NCBI RefSeq assembly: GCF_009856355.1 | Contig: NZ_WMEW01000006.1 | Span: 124,001-188,000 of the forward strand | Source of the DNA: Halobacillus litoralis | GTDB taxonomy: Bacteria > Bacillota > Bacilli > Bacillales > Halobacillaceae | DNA: 64,000 nt | Direction of reading: 5' to 3' | Shown here: one piece after another, positions 44,126 through 52,798 of the stretch | Layout of the letters: every line of letters starts with the position of its first letter | Position numbering within the stretch: the first letter of the stretch is position 1 | Notes under the pieces: model-generated | What the model was told of the DNA's origin: nothing | Seen by the model: only the letters and a program-made list of their open reading frames with translations | Databases searched by the model: none | Position numbers and translations under genes: made by a program

Positions 44126-44475
44126 AGCCTGTAGAGAACATTTTTGTTTTCAAAGTGTTGTACTTGTGCACATTTTTGAATCCTATTGAAAAAAGCTGTC
44201 GAAGACTTTTTCGGCAGCCTTTTTTGATGGACTTCAGGGCTCCAGTTTTTTTCTCCTGTGATGTTGCATGATGTATAGAGGGTTTTCTGTTCATCATTCG
44301 ATCAGGTTACGAAGAGTGTTCGGTGGTGACGCCTGCGGGAACAGCACGGGCTGAAGATCCACTTGGTCAAGTGATCTTTTTGACCAAGTTAGCTGAAGCC
44401 GTGCCCGCGGCAAGCATCCACCGATAAACGGCTCGTGACCATTCACAACGACATAGGGCCGCTTGTCGAGATGAT
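44126..44475 (-). mobile_element. Terminator-associated element, copy D (about 350 bp)
   Basis: Left end AGCCTGTAGAGAACA next to the argH terminator; the right boundary is AGGTGCTCTTTTTG, a copy of only the 3' half of the terminator. The palindromic core is reversed (44310-44440), with the full ACTTGGTCAA / TTGACCAAGT central hairpin. Includes an independent terminator at 44195-44225. The left part (44140-44300) has no match in the other copies. Confidence 0.65.
44195..44225 (+). terminator. Terminator inside element D
   Basis: GCTGTCGAA / TTCGGCAGC stem (one wobble) with loop GACTTT and six T. It may now serve argGH. Confidence 0.8.
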
Positions 44476-44496
44476 AGGTGCTCTTTTTGTATGGAG

Positions 44497-44522
44497 GTTT
44501 GAAAGGGTTTCCTTAAGGATAC
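44497..44522 (+). promoter_or_regulatory. Possible SigB-type promoter
   Basis: GTTTGA, 14-bp spacer, GGATAC resembles the general-stress SigB consensus (GTTTAA-N13/14-GGGTAT). It lies 39 bp before the downstream start codon. Confidence 0.4.
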
Positions 44523-44560
44523 TATATCCATATCAACTATATTTAGAGAGGAAGAAAACG

Positions 44561-44908
44561 ATGTCTAAAACCGTTCAAGCTTATTTCCAGACAGAAAATG
44601 ATGCCGAAAGCGCCAAAGCCGATCTGCAGTCGTTATCCGTCCAGCGGGAAATGGTGGAGGCCATTCCGGGGGATGTGGACCTGACCCCGGTTGTCCCTGT
44701 AGCAGGCTCTGCCAATACAGGCGGCGGGACATTCAATTTTACAGAGGTCATCACTCCAAAGCACGACCGTGAGGAAGCCCTATCCGATAAAAGGCATTTG
44801 ACCCATGTACTCCATTTTTCCGTGAAGGAGGAAGAGTATGAACGAGCCGTTGGGGTCATTAAAGATCACAACGGGCATATGAACCGAAATGACCTTGATG
44901 ATGAATAA
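44561..44908 (+). CDS. Small acidic protein, possibly YflT-like general stress type
   Basis: 115 aa, soluble. VQAYFQTENDAESAKADLQSLSV near the start is the pattern of YflT/GSP17M-like domains, in which an element-sensing N-terminal fold is followed by a variable tail. ATG 44561 has GAGAGGAAG upstream; the longer frame to 44435 runs into element D. A SigB-like promoter in front supports a stress role. Assignment tentative. Confidence 0.6.
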   Translation: MSKTVQAYFQTENDAESAKADLQSLSVQREMVEAIPGDVDLTPVVPVAGSANTGGGTFNFTEVITPKHDREEALSDKRHLTHVLHFSVKEEEYERAVGVIKDHNGHMNRNDLDDE

Positions 44909-44910
44909 AT

Positions 44911-44945
44911 CCCGTGCGGGGGCTCTTCCCGCACGGGGTTTTTTT
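44911..44945 (+). terminator. Bidirectional terminator
   Basis: CCCGTGCGGG / CCCGCACGGG stem with seven T; shared with the convergent peptidase gene. Confidence 0.87.
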
Positions 44946-46134
44946 ACATGTAGAGGCTGGCCAGGAAAATGCCGATGGATTCCTGGTAGATTTCATCAAA
45001 CTGTTCAAGTGGAAGCGGGTTGACTCCCTGTCCGAGTTCCACAGTAAACCCCGGCTGGCGGAAATCCTGAATGAACCAGTCCTTGTATCCGGCATAGCTG
45101 TCTACGAAACGAATCGGCTCATAGCCGCTCACCCGGTTGAACTCTTTCACGATCGTCATCGACCGGGGAGGCTCAAGCCCCTCATAGCCCCAGTAAATGA
45201 CTTCTCCCTGCGTATGAAAAGCGAGCATTTTTGAAAAGTTTCTCTGGCGGGCAAGCCCGGCCATCGCCACGGCTTCCGGTTCACTTAAAGGTTCATAGCC
45301 GGGAAAATCCCGGAAAGCAGGGGCTTTCGGCTTACGCTCTGCTTCGACTTCCCATTTAGCCGGGAACTGGTTATTGAGATCCACGCCGCGGATATTCGCT
45401 TTCCAACCGGAAAAGTCCCGGCTTCCCTCATTTATAGAGAGCGCAGTTTCGCCGAATGCTCCTTCCGGCGGCCCGTTCAGGACGAGATCGACACCATCCG
45501 GATCGACCATGGGTACGATAGACAGGCGGATTCGATTATAGAACGGCTGGACATCCATTCCGCGAATCGGCTCTTTGTTGGTCAGGGCAAGTAAATAATC
45601 ATTTAAAAACTGCATGATCACTCCGGTTGTAATCCATTCGTTGGCATGAAAGGATCCGTTCCAGTGAACGCTCTCATTTCCTCGTCCGATGCGCAGTTCC
45701 TGAAGTTCTTTTCCCATGACCGACTGACCGATGACGGACGTTCGTATAAATGGATAAAGCTTAAACAGCGCCTGGAGATCTCCTGTCAAAGCTGTATACG
45801 TATAGGGGCGGTTCCCGTTGACCACCCGGTTTGTTACACGCTCCGGAATAAGAAGAGGGTCTCCCACTTGAAGACGCCCTGGATCTTCATTCGGATTTAA
45901 CAGAAACAGTGCATCCAGGGAGAGGCGGGTCTCGCCGGCCAGCTTCCATAAGGTGTCGCCTTGTTCGATGATGTGTGTAGAGGTGCGCCAGCCGGGAATC
46001 TGAATGGGACTTCCGATCTGAAGGGTCTCAGGAGAGAGGCCGGGATTGGAATCCAAGAGCAGTGGGAGAGGAACATTGAAAAGCCCGGCGTAATACCAGA
46101 GTGTATCTCCTTTTCTTACCTGTACGTCCAACAT
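44944..46134 (-). CDS. LysM-M14 peptidase (gamma-D-glutamyl-diamino acid endopeptidase type)
   Basis: 396 aa. Two N-terminal LysM domains (about 3-48 and 52-97; VRKGDTLWYYAGLFNV and IEQGDTLWKLAGETRL) and a zinc carboxypeptidase M14 domain (about 115-395). Zinc ligands HANE in GSFHANEWITTGV and a His in AFHTQGEVIYW; VDPDGVDLV and the C-terminal VELGQG glutamate are also present. No signal peptide, as in the YqgT/endopeptidase I group that acts on spore or recycled cortex peptides. Probably peptidoglycan recycling. Confidence 0.9.
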   Translation of the reverse strand: MLDVQVRKGDTLWYYAGLFNVPLPLLLDSNPGLSPETLQIGSPIQIPGWRTSTHIIEQGDTLWKLAGETRLSLDALFLLNPNEDPGRLQVGDPLLIPERVTNRVVNGNRPYTYTALTGDLQALFKLYPFIRTSVIGQSVMGKELQELRIGRGNESVHWNGSFHANEWITTGVIMQFLNDYLLALTNKEPIRGMDVQPFYNRIRLSIVPMVDPDGVDLVLNGPPEGAFGETALSINEGSRDFSGWKANIRGVDLNNQFPAKWEVEAERKPKAPAFRDFPGYEPLSEPEAVAMAGLARQRNFSKMLAFHTQGEVIYWGYEGLEPPRSMTIVKEFNRVSGYEPIRFVDSYAGYKDWFIQDFRQPGFTVELGQGVNPLPLEQFDEIYQESIGIFLASLYM

Positions 46135-46217
46135 AATTCCCCCTTAGCAGAAATGCTTTATTCTATGTATATGGATTGTCCTCGTCCGGCATGAAAAGGG
46201 AAGCCTCCACCAAAGAA

Positions 46218-46242
46218 AAAACAGCTGCCCATCGGGGGCAGC
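46218..46242 (-). terminator. Left copy of duplicated terminator (element E), with T-run
   Basis: GCTGCCC / GGGCAGC stem, loop ATCGG; on the minus strand it is followed by TGTTTTTTC, so this copy is the end of the convergent peroxiredoxin transcript. Confidence 0.8.
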
Positions 46243-46763
46243 TTTGACTGTAGAAAAGCCTGAGTTAACCAGTTAGAGTTGTCCGCATGTCGTGTTGAGA
46301 GGGCACGTTCCACTTATCGGCGGATGCCTGCCTTGGGCACGGCTTCCGCTTACTTGGTCAAGAAACCCACCTGCCCAAGTGGATCTTCGGCTCTTCCTGT
46401 TCCCGCAGGCGTCACCACCGAACGCTCCTCGTGCCAACGTTAGCATATATAAGAGAGAGATTGTGCACTAAGCAGATTCGCATGTTCAAAAGAACAGCAT
46501 GGGCTGCGCTGTTACCGCCTGCGTGGAAAAGAAAAAGGGAGAGCACAGGCGCTGATGACGGCTGACTCCCGGAATATGAAAAAGCATTCCCAAGGAGCGG
46601 TGCCCCTTCCACTCCTGCGGAAGAACGAGTGGGCCGGGATCGCCGAGCGTGGGGTTTGCGAGGAAGCTCGGACGCTCGTCCGCGGAAAGGGAAGGGGCTT
46701 TCGCTCCTGGCGGTAAGAAAGAAAAAAGCTTGTAAAGAAACAAGGGTTTCTCTACAAGCTGAA
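46243..46763 (+). mobile_element. Terminator-associated MITE-like element, copy E (521 bp)
   Basis: Very like copy A over its whole length. Left TTTGACTGTAGAAAAGCC, right CTCTACAAGCTGAA. Core at about 46300-46440 with an incomplete central hairpin (ACTTGGTCAA but no intact partner), and the second GC-rich block at about 46595-46715. Flanked on both sides by copies of the peroxiredoxin terminator (CTGCCCATCG shared). Confidence 0.8.
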
Positions 46764-46780
46764 CTGCCCATCGTGGGCAG
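46764..46780 (-). terminator. Right copy of duplicated terminator (element E)
   Basis: CTGCCCA / TGGGCAG stem with a 3-nt loop directly after the peroxiredoxin stop. On the minus strand it continues TTCAGC, without a T-run. Confidence 0.75.
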
Positions 46781-46788
46781 CTGTTCCA

Positions 46789-47451
46789 TCATTTAATGTC
46801 TTTTTTGGAAATATACCAATCGATATAGTCAATATCCTCCTGTTCGGAGCGCTTGGCAGCTTCCTCCTGGGATTTAGGCGGAGATACAACAGCCTTGTCC
46901 CCTTCCTGCCAGTTCGCGGGTGTGGAAACACCATGCTCATCCGTCGTCTGCAGAGCTTTGACGAGACGCAGAATTTCCTGCATATTCCGGCCTGTCGTAA
47001 GAGGGTAATAGATGATGGAACGAATCTTCTGCTGGTCATCAATAACGAAGACAGCACGACTCGTCTCCACCTGGCTTTCTCCCGGCATAATCATGCCGTA
47101 CTTCATGGACACTTCCTTATCCAGATCGGCAATGACCGGGAATTCAATGGACGTGTTGAAATTTTCTTCAATGCTGCGGATCCAGGCGATATGGGAGTTG
47201 ACGGAATCCACACTTAATCCAAGCAGTTCGGTGTTCAGCTGATGCAGGTCCGGATAAATTTCCTGAAAGCCGACAAATTCCGTAGTACAGACGGGTGTGA
47301 AATCGGAAGGGTGGGAAAACAGCACGAGCCATTTTCCTTTGTAATCATTCAAACTGATATTTCCATGGTTGGTGGGCGCCTCAAAATAAGGGGCACGGTC
47401 CCCGATTCTGGGCATCGTGACCTGGGAAACTTCTGTATTAAACTGAGCCAT
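46789..47451 (-). CDS. Peroxiredoxin, 1-Cys type
   Basis: 220-aa thiol peroxidase that reduces peroxides. FSHPSDFTPVCTTEF carries the peroxidatic Cys; no resolving Cys is present in the C-terminal extension (about 150-220, LTTGRNMQEILRLVKALQTTDEHGVSTPANW), which is the Prx6/1-Cys layout. ATG 47451 has GGAGG 7 nt upstream; ATG 47454 is also possible. Its terminator has been duplicated by element E. Confidence 0.92.
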   Translation of the reverse strand: MAQFNTEVSQVTMPRIGDRAPYFEAPTNHGNISLNDYKGKWLVLFSHPSDFTPVCTTEFVGFQEIYPDLHQLNTELLGLSVDSVNSHIAWIRSIEENFNTSIEFPVIADLDKEVSMKYGMIMPGESQVETSRAVFVIDDQQKIRSIIYYPLTTGRNMQEILRLVKALQTTDEHGVSTPANWQEGDKAVVSPPKSQEEAAKRSEQEDIDYIDWYISKKDIK

Positions 47452-47672
47452 CATTTTTCCTCCTTGATATGAATGTATTTCTGTATGTCTCATACCACAT
47501 ATGACAGCGCTTAATCTTATTTGAGGGAGAATGAACCAAAAGTCTGCCCCTATAAGAAGAACCGGAATTTTTATGGATTTTCTTAAAGAAGGAGGTGGAA
47601 AGGTGTTTTTTCAGGTATACTGCGGGAAGGTGTTCATGCAGGAAGATTTTATTGAAGGAAGAAGGATAAGTA

Positions 47673-48812
47673 GTGAAAAAAACTTTTGAACAACTGGGTA
47701 TGTCCCGGGAAATGATTGATCGTTTGAAGAAACAGGGCATTGCCGTGCCCACCCCCATCCAGGAACAGGCGGTCCCGGTTATTATGGACGGACAGGATGT
47801 TATGGGACAGGCACAGACAGGAACGGGAAAGACGTTTGCCTTTGTCGTGCCAATCTTAGAGAAAATGGATCCATCCAAGCCTCACGTGCAGGCGTTGATT
47901 ATATCACCGACAAGGGAACTGGCGCTGCAGATTACAGAGGAGACGAAGCGCCTCGCTCCGGAAGGGGTTCATGTGCTTCCGGTTTATGGGGGACAGGATA
48001 CGATCAAACAGCTGCATAAGCTTGAAGGAACGGTTCATATCATTGTAGCGACACCAGGCCGGCTGCTGGATCATCTGCGTCGGGAAACGGTCGACCTCAA
48101 CCAAGTTGATTATCTTGTCATCGATGAAGCGGATCAAATGCTGGAAGCCGGCTTCTATCCAGATGTTATGGACATACTGGATCAAACGAATCCAGACAGA
48201 CAATCGATGCTGTTTTCGGCAACGCTGCCGTCTACTGTGAAAAAACTCGGTCGTGAAATGCTCCGTGAACCGAAAACGATTCACGTCAAGCCGGAAAAAG
48301 AGACCATCGGGCATATTAAGCAGCTGCTGTATCAAACAACAGACAGAGCCAAACAGGATGCTTTGATTACGATCATGCAGGAACACCGCCCATTCCTTGC
48401 TGTCATCTTCTGCCGGACGAAACGCCGGGCGAAGAAATTAAACGACGCGCTGCTCGCTGAAGGCTTCCTCAGTGATGAACTGCACGGAGATCTCACTCAG
48501 GCGAAGCGGCAGAAAGTGATGAAACGGTTCCGGGAAGCGGACATCCAGTATTTGGTGGCCACTGATGTAGCCGCGAGGGGTCTCGATGTAGAAGGAGTCA
48601 CCCATGTCTTTAACTACGACATTCCCCAGGATGCTGACAGCTATATCCACCGCATCGGGCGTACAGGAAGAGCAGGAGGAAAAGGCCTCGCCATCACCTT
48701 CGCGGCTCCCAAGGATAAGCAGATGCTGAACATAATTGAAAAACAAACGAAGCAGAAACTCGAACGCAGATCGCTAGACAGCCTTTCCCCGGGGAAGAGG
48801 GAGAAAGAGTGA
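47673..48812 (+). CDS. DEAD-box RNA helicase (YfmL-like)
   Basis: 379 aa, only the two RecA domains and a short tail. Q motif, AQTGTGKT (I), PTRELALQ (Ia), TPGRLLD (Ib), DEAD-equivalent DEADQML (II), SATLP (III), [24 protein letters not shown] (V) and [10 protein letters not shown] (VI). Size and lack of an RNA-binding tail match B. subtilis YfmL (ribosome assembly) rather than CshA. GTG start with GAAGGA upstream. Confidence 0.9.
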   Translation: MKKTFEQLGMSREMIDRLKKQGIAVPTPIQEQAVPVIMDGQDVMGQAQTGTGKTFAFVVPILEKMDPSKPHVQALIISPTRELALQITEETKRLAPEGVHVLPVYGGQDTIKQLHKLEGTVHIIVATPGRLLDHLRRETVDLNQVDYLVIDEADQMLEAGFYPDVMDILDQTNPDRQSMLFSATLPSTVKKLGREMLREPKTIHVKPEKETIGHIKQLLYQTTDRAKQDALITIMQEHRPFLAVIFCRTKRRAKKLNDALLAEGFLSDELHGDLTQAKRQKVMKRFREADIQYLVATDVAARGLDVEGVTHVFNYDIPQDADSYIHRIGRTGRAGGKGLAITFAAPKDKQMLNIIEKQTKQKLERRSLDSLSPGKREKE

Positions 48813-48816
48813 CCAG

Positions 48817-48849
48817 AAGCGGAGGATGCCCCAGGGCAGCCTCCGCTTT
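48817..48849 (+). terminator. Terminator of the DEAD-box helicase
   Basis: AAGCGGAGG / CCTCCGCTTT stem with an inner GCCC/GGGC and a short T-tract. Confidence 0.8.
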
Positions 48850-49134
48850 CGTTTGTCTTGAAAAATTTAATAGGTGAAAAATAATATTCGTTATGCCGAT
48901 TACCATCTCAGCATCCATCCGGATTCGGCACGAGACCAGCTGGATGATTAGGAGGCCGTTCGAACGGTTACAACTGATAAAGCCCTGGAATATCAATGCT
49001 TTACCGATATTCCTCTGACTTATTGGAATATCATACAGCCAGTCGCCGGCTGAGGAAGGATAATCAGCAGCAGAAAAATGGGTCATAGACCTATACCGTT
49101 GTAGAATCCTCAGAAATATGATACATTATTAATG
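48850..49134. other. Gene-free stretch before yrrT
   Basis: No convincing ORF. Contains a short tract TACCGATATTCC ... GGAATATC (about 48980-49035) resembling the GATAT-rich tract near 36800. The promoter of yrrT is probably near 49110-49130 (GATACATTAT). Confidence 0.45.
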
Positions 49135-49163
49135 TAATTCCGAGTAAACGCATTGGGATTATA
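49135..49163. promoter_or_regulatory. Possible CymR operator
   Basis: Imperfect dyad TAATTCC ... GGGATTATA upstream of the cysteine/methionine operon. In B. subtilis the homologous yrrT operon is repressed by CymR; the dyad is similar to but not identical with the reported box. Confidence 0.35.
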
Positions 49164-49185
49164 AATTATAGGGAGAGATGAAGCA

Positions 49186-49827
49186 ATGGGAATGGAATTC
49201 GTCGACCTATTTAATCAATGGGCGAGTTCATATGATGATACAGTAGCAGGAAAAGATCCAGAATATAGAGAAGTCTTCGATGGTTACGAGGAAATGCTGG
49301 AGCGTTTAGCCAAGCTCTCTTTATCTCCCGTATTGGAATTCGGAGTAGGAACGGCCAACCTGACAAGAAAAATGGTCGACCAGAACAAAGTGGTACTGGG
49401 CGTGGAGCCTTCTTCGGAAATGCGGAGAATTGCCAAAGTGAAATGTCCCGAAGCAGCGATTTACGAAGGGAATTTCCTGGAATACCCTATGCTTCAATCG
49501 CCAATACGTTCCATTGTCAGCTCGTTTGCTTTTCATCACTTGACTTCTTCAGAGAAGAAAGCGGCTATTGTCGACTTTCATCAGCGTCTCGAAGAAGACG
49601 GCCAGGTGATTTTTATCGATACACTCTTCAAGGATGAAGCCCATAAGCACGCTTTGATTAAGGAAGCAGAACAGGCAGGATTCTTGAATTTAGCGCAGGA
49701 TTTGCAGGAAGAGTACTACCCTTATCTAGAAGAGATAAGAGAGATGTTTGTGGAAGCAGGATTTGAGGTATCGTTTGAACAAATTAACAAATATGCCTGG
49801 CTTATCCAGGCGGAAAAAGGAGAATGA
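49186..49827 (+). CDS. yrrT: SAM-dependent methyltransferase (YrrT-like)
   Basis: 213-aa class I methyltransferase. SAM loop [15 protein letters not shown] near residue 48; [12 protein letters not shown], then [16 protein letters not shown]. First gene of an operon with luxS, mccA and mccB, as in B. subtilis yrrT-mtnN-mccA-mccB. GGGAGAG lies upstream. The methyl acceptor is not known; it may produce the S-adenosylhomocysteine that the next genes recycle. Confidence 0.88.
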   Translation: MGMEFVDLFNQWASSYDDTVAGKDPEYREVFDGYEEMLERLAKLSLSPVLEFGVGTANLTRKMVDQNKVVLGVEPSSEMRRIAKVKCPEAAIYEGNFLEYPMLQSPIRSIVSSFAFHHLTSSEKKAAIVDFHQRLEEDGQVIFIDTLFKDEAHKHALIKEAEQAGFLNLAQDLQEEYYPYLEEIREMFVEAGFEVSFEQINKYAWLIQAEKGE

Positions 49828-49831
49828 TCTT

Positions 49832-50287
49832 ATGCCTATGAACGTAGAAAGCTTCAACCTTGATCATACGAAAGTCAAAGCGCCTTATGTACGCCTTGTT
49901 GGTGTGACCGAAGGAGAAAAGGGAGATAAGATCTACAAATATGACCTGCGTATCAAGCAGCCGAACCAGGAACACATGAACATGCCGGCCCTTCATTCTC
50001 TTGAACATCTGATGGCAGAAAACAGCCGGAACCATCATGATCGTATCGTTGATATCGGACCGATGGGATGCCAGACCGGTTTTTATATTGCGGTATTGAA
50101 TGATGACAGCTATGACAATATCCTGAATGTCATTGAAAAGACGCTTCAGGATGTATTGGAAGCAGAAGAAGTACCGGCCTGCAACGAAGTTCAGTGCGGT
50201 TTTGCGGCCAGCCACAGCCTGGAAGGGGCACAGGAGCTTGCCCGCGAGCTTCTGAACAAGCGAGACGAATGGACGGAAGTTTTTTAA
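49832..50287 (+). CDS. luxS: S-ribosylhomocysteine lyase
   Basis: 151-aa iron/zinc enzyme releasing homocysteine and DPD (the AI-2 precursor). Metal ligands in HSLEHLMAE (HxxEH) and the Cys in [28 protein letters not shown] at the start. ATG 49832 has AAGGAG 9 nt upstream; overlap of the frame with yrrT further upstream is not used. In B. subtilis luxS is elsewhere and mtnN occupies this place. Confidence 0.97.
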   Translation: MPMNVESFNLDHTKVKAPYVRLVGVTEGEKGDKIYKYDLRIKQPNQEHMNMPALHSLEHLMAENSRNHHDRIVDIGPMGCQTGFYIAVLNDDSYDNILNVIEKTLQDVLEAEEVPACNEVQCGFAASHSLEGAQELARELLNKRDEWTEVF

Positions 50288-50308
50288 AAAACGGGAGATG
50301 AGAATGCG

Positions 50309-51226
50309 ATGGGCTACGTGAAGAATATCCAATCTTTGATTGGGCAGACACCTATGATTGAACTCACTCATTCAGCCATCCCGAATCAAGCCCGTATATT
50401 TGCCAAGCTTGAATTCATGAACCCAGGCGGTAGTATCAAAGACCGCCTGGGTTTAAAACTGATTGAGGATGCTGTAGCACGTGATCTGCTGAAGCCCGGC
50501 GGGACCATTGTGGAACCGACCGCAGGCAATACAGGGATCGGCGTCGCTCTTGCTGCCATAGGAAAAGGCTTCCGGGTGATTTTTGTCACACCGGAGAAGT
50601 TCAGTGTAGAAAAGCAGACGCTGATGAGGGCTCTTGGAGCAGAAGTGGTCAATACGCCGACAGCTGAGGGCATGAGAGGCGCGATTGATAAAGCAGCGGA
50701 GCTGTGTGAGCAGATTCCGGATGCATTCAGTCCGCAGCAGTTCAACAACCAGGCCAACCCGGACGCTTATTACGAATCCATTGGGCCGGAAATTTATTCA
50801 GACCTTGATGGGGACGTCGATGTCTTCATAGCAGGGGCCGGAACAGGAGGCACCTTTATGGGGACATCACGTTACTTGAAAGAGCAGGACCCTTCGATTA
50901 AAACGGTCATCGTTGAACCGGAGGGGTCCATTTTGAATGGCGGAGAAGCCGGATCACACCGTACCGAAGGCATCGGTATGGAGTTTCTACCCTTTTATAT
51001 GGATACCGATTACTTTGATGCCATTCACACGATTTCGGATGAGGATGCCTTTGCCCGTGTGAAAGAGCTGGCTCTCAACGAGGGGCTGTTTGTGGCGAGT
51101 TCTTCCGGGGCTGTATTTGAGGCAGCGCTCAGGGAAGCGGAACAGGCGGAGCCAGGTGCCCGGATTGTCACCATTTTTCCAGACAGCAGTGAACGGTATT
51201 TAAGCCAAGGAATATACGAGGAGTGA
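50309..51226 (+). CDS. mccA: Cystathionine beta-synthase, O-acetylserine dependent (MccA)
   Basis: 305-aa PLP enzyme of the cysteine synthase fold. SIKDRLGLKLIEDA holds the PLP lysine, PTAGNTGIGVALAA the substrate loop, and GAGTGGTFMGT the phosphate loop. Length and operon place it as MccA (YrhA), forming cystathionine from homocysteine supplied by LuxS. Confidence 0.92.
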   Translation: MGYVKNIQSLIGQTPMIELTHSAIPNQARIFAKLEFMNPGGSIKDRLGLKLIEDAVARDLLKPGGTIVEPTAGNTGIGVALAAIGKGFRVIFVTPEKFSVEKQTLMRALGAEVVNTPTAEGMRGAIDKAAELCEQIPDAFSPQQFNNQANPDAYYESIGPEIYSDLDGDVDVFIAGAGTGGTFMGTSRYLKEQDPSIKTVIVEPEGSILNGGEAGSHRTEGIGMEFLPFYMDTDYFDAIHTISDEDAFARVKELALNEGLFVASSSGAVFEAALREAEQAEPGARIVTIFPDSSERYLSQGIYEE

Positions 51227-51230
51227 TAGC

Positions 51231-52367
51231 ATGAGGAAAAAAACGCAGTTGATTCACGGTGGAATAACAGGCGATGAAAAAACAGGAGCGGTCAGTGTGC
51301 CGATCTATCAGGTCAGCACCTATGCTCAGGATGGTGTGGGACAGCACCGCGGGTATGAATATTCGCGAACAGGCAACCCGACCCGTTTTGCCTTGGAAGA
51401 ACTCATTAAGGATCTGGAAGGCGGGCACCGCGGATTTGCGTTCGGATCAGGGATGGCAGCCATTACGGCGGTGCTGATGACGTTCAATCACGGAGATCAT
51501 ATTATTTTCACAGACGATGTGTACGGCGGTACGTACCGCCTCGTCTCCCAAGTGATCAACCGCTTCGGCCTGGAAGCAAGCTTCGTGGACACGAGTGATA
51601 CAGCGAATATTGAAGCCGCGATCACGGATCGTACAAAAGCCGTATACGTCGAAACTCCGACGAATCCGCTTTTGAAAATTACGGATCTTGATCGAACAGC
51701 CGAGTTAGCGAAAACGCATGACTTAACGTTCATCGTGGATAATACGTTCAGTACGCCATACTGGCAGAACCCTTTGGAGCACGGTGCGGACATCGTTCTT
51801 CATAGTGCGACGAAATATCTGGGCGGACATAGTGATGTTGTCGCAGGGCTTGTCGTCGTGAATTCTGAAGAACTCGCCGAAGACGTTCACTTTGTGTTGA
51901 ATTCATCCGGTGGTATCCTCGGTCCTCAGGATTCCTGGCTGTTAATGCGAGGAATAAAAACGCTCGGCATCCGTATGGAGGAAATTGAAGAAAATACCCG
52001 CCAGTTCGTCGAGTTTCTGCAGGAACTCCCGGAAGTGACCGACATTTACTACCCGGGTCTTTCTTCGCATAAAGGTCATGACGTTCACAGCGGCCAGGCG
52101 CGTGGAAACGGCGGCATGATCAGCTTCGACGTCGGCAGTGCTGAAAAAGCGGACCAGGTGCTCCGCCATGTGAACTACTTTACATTGGCAGAGAGTCTTG
52201 GAGCCGTGGAAAGTCTGATTTCTGTCCCTGCCCAAATGACGCACGCGTCCATCCCTGAAGACCGCCGGGATGAGCTTGGTATTACTGCTGGTCTTGTCCG
52301 TGTGTCCATCGGGTTGGAAGATATTGAAGATTTGAAGGAAGATTTCCTCCAAGCCTTAAGAAAATAA
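51231..52367 (+). CDS. mccB: Cystathionine gamma-lyase (MccB)
   Basis: 378-aa Cys/Met metabolism PLP enzyme. YEYSRTGNPTRFALE, AFGSGMAAITAVL, and the PLP lysine in HSATKYLGGHSDVVAG. Last gene of the operon, converting cystathionine to cysteine (reverse transsulfuration). Followed at once by the duplicated terminator of element F. MetB/MetC-type activities cannot be fully excluded. Confidence 0.92.
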   Translation: MRKKTQLIHGGITGDEKTGAVSVPIYQVSTYAQDGVGQHRGYEYSRTGNPTRFALEELIKDLEGGHRGFAFGSGMAAITAVLMTFNHGDHIIFTDDVYGGTYRLVSQVINRFGLEASFVDTSDTANIEAAITDRTKAVYVETPTNPLLKITDLDRTAELAKTHDLTFIVDNTFSTPYWQNPLEHGADIVLHSATKYLGGHSDVVAGLVVVNSEELAEDVHFVLNSSGGILGPQDSWLLMRGIKTLGIRMEEIEENTRQFVEFLQELPEVTDIYYPGLSSHKGHDVHSGQARGNGGMISFDVGSAEKADQVLRHVNYFTLAESLGAVESLISVPAQMTHASIPEDRRDELGITAGLVRVSIGLEDIEDLKEDFLQALRK

Positions 52368-52377
52368 CCAAAAAAGA

Positions 52378-52403
52378 GGGAGTGCTCTTATTAGAGCACT
52401 CCC
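52378..52403 (+). terminator. Left copy of duplicated terminator (element F)
   Basis: GGGAGTGCTCT / AGAGCACTCCC, loop TATT. The 23 bases GGAGTGCTC...GAGCACTC recur exactly at 52710-52732. Confidence 0.88.
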
Positions 52404-52709
52404 TCAGTCTGTAGAAAAAATTCGTGAATGGTCCGAATGGCGTGTTGAGAGGGCACGTTACGCTTATCGGTGGATGCTTGCCGCGGGCACGGCCTCAGCT
52501 AACTTGGTCAATAAACCCTTTGACCAAGTGGATCTTCGGTCCGCGCTGTTCCCGCAGGCGTCACCACCGAACGCTCCTCGTCCCGGTGCCTGTGGAAAAC
52601 AACTTTACGCTATGATAATAGGGAAAGGTAAGCATAGCTCCTTCGCCGTTTCAAAAAACAGTACAGGCTAGGTTACTGCGGCTTGCGTGGGGCTTCGCTC
52701 CAAGCTGAC
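52404..52709 (+). mobile_element. Terminator-associated MITE-like element, copy F (306 bp)
   Basis: Left end TCAGTCTGTAGAAAA, right end CTCCAAGCTGAC, close to a TCAGYYTGTAGARAA inverted repeat. The core at 52440-52580 is well preserved: CCGCGGGCACGGCC, ACTTGGTCAA / TTGACCAAGT, GCGCTGTTCCCGCAGG. An exact 23-bp copy of the mccB terminator lies on each side. Confidence 0.85.
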
Positions 52710-52739
52710 GGAGTGCTCTTATTAGAGCACTCTCTTTTT
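52710..52739 (+). terminator. Right copy of duplicated terminator, with T-run
   Basis: Exact repeat of the 52378 hairpin followed by TCTTTTTG. Confidence 0.85.
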
Positions 52740-52798
52740 GTATAGGAAAAGAAGGGAGTGTCAAACTAACAGGGACTACCAATCAGGAGTGGAATGAC

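Noticed and set aside
46412..46792. 126-codon open frame across element E
   Set aside because: Same repeat-derived frame as in element A (shared stretch with HARRSR and SSAGVEGAPLLG). No ribosome site; unlikely to be translated.
49081..49185. SAM riboswitch before yrrT
   Set aside because: The upstream region is too short and has neither the S-box core nor a terminator; a protein operator is more likely.
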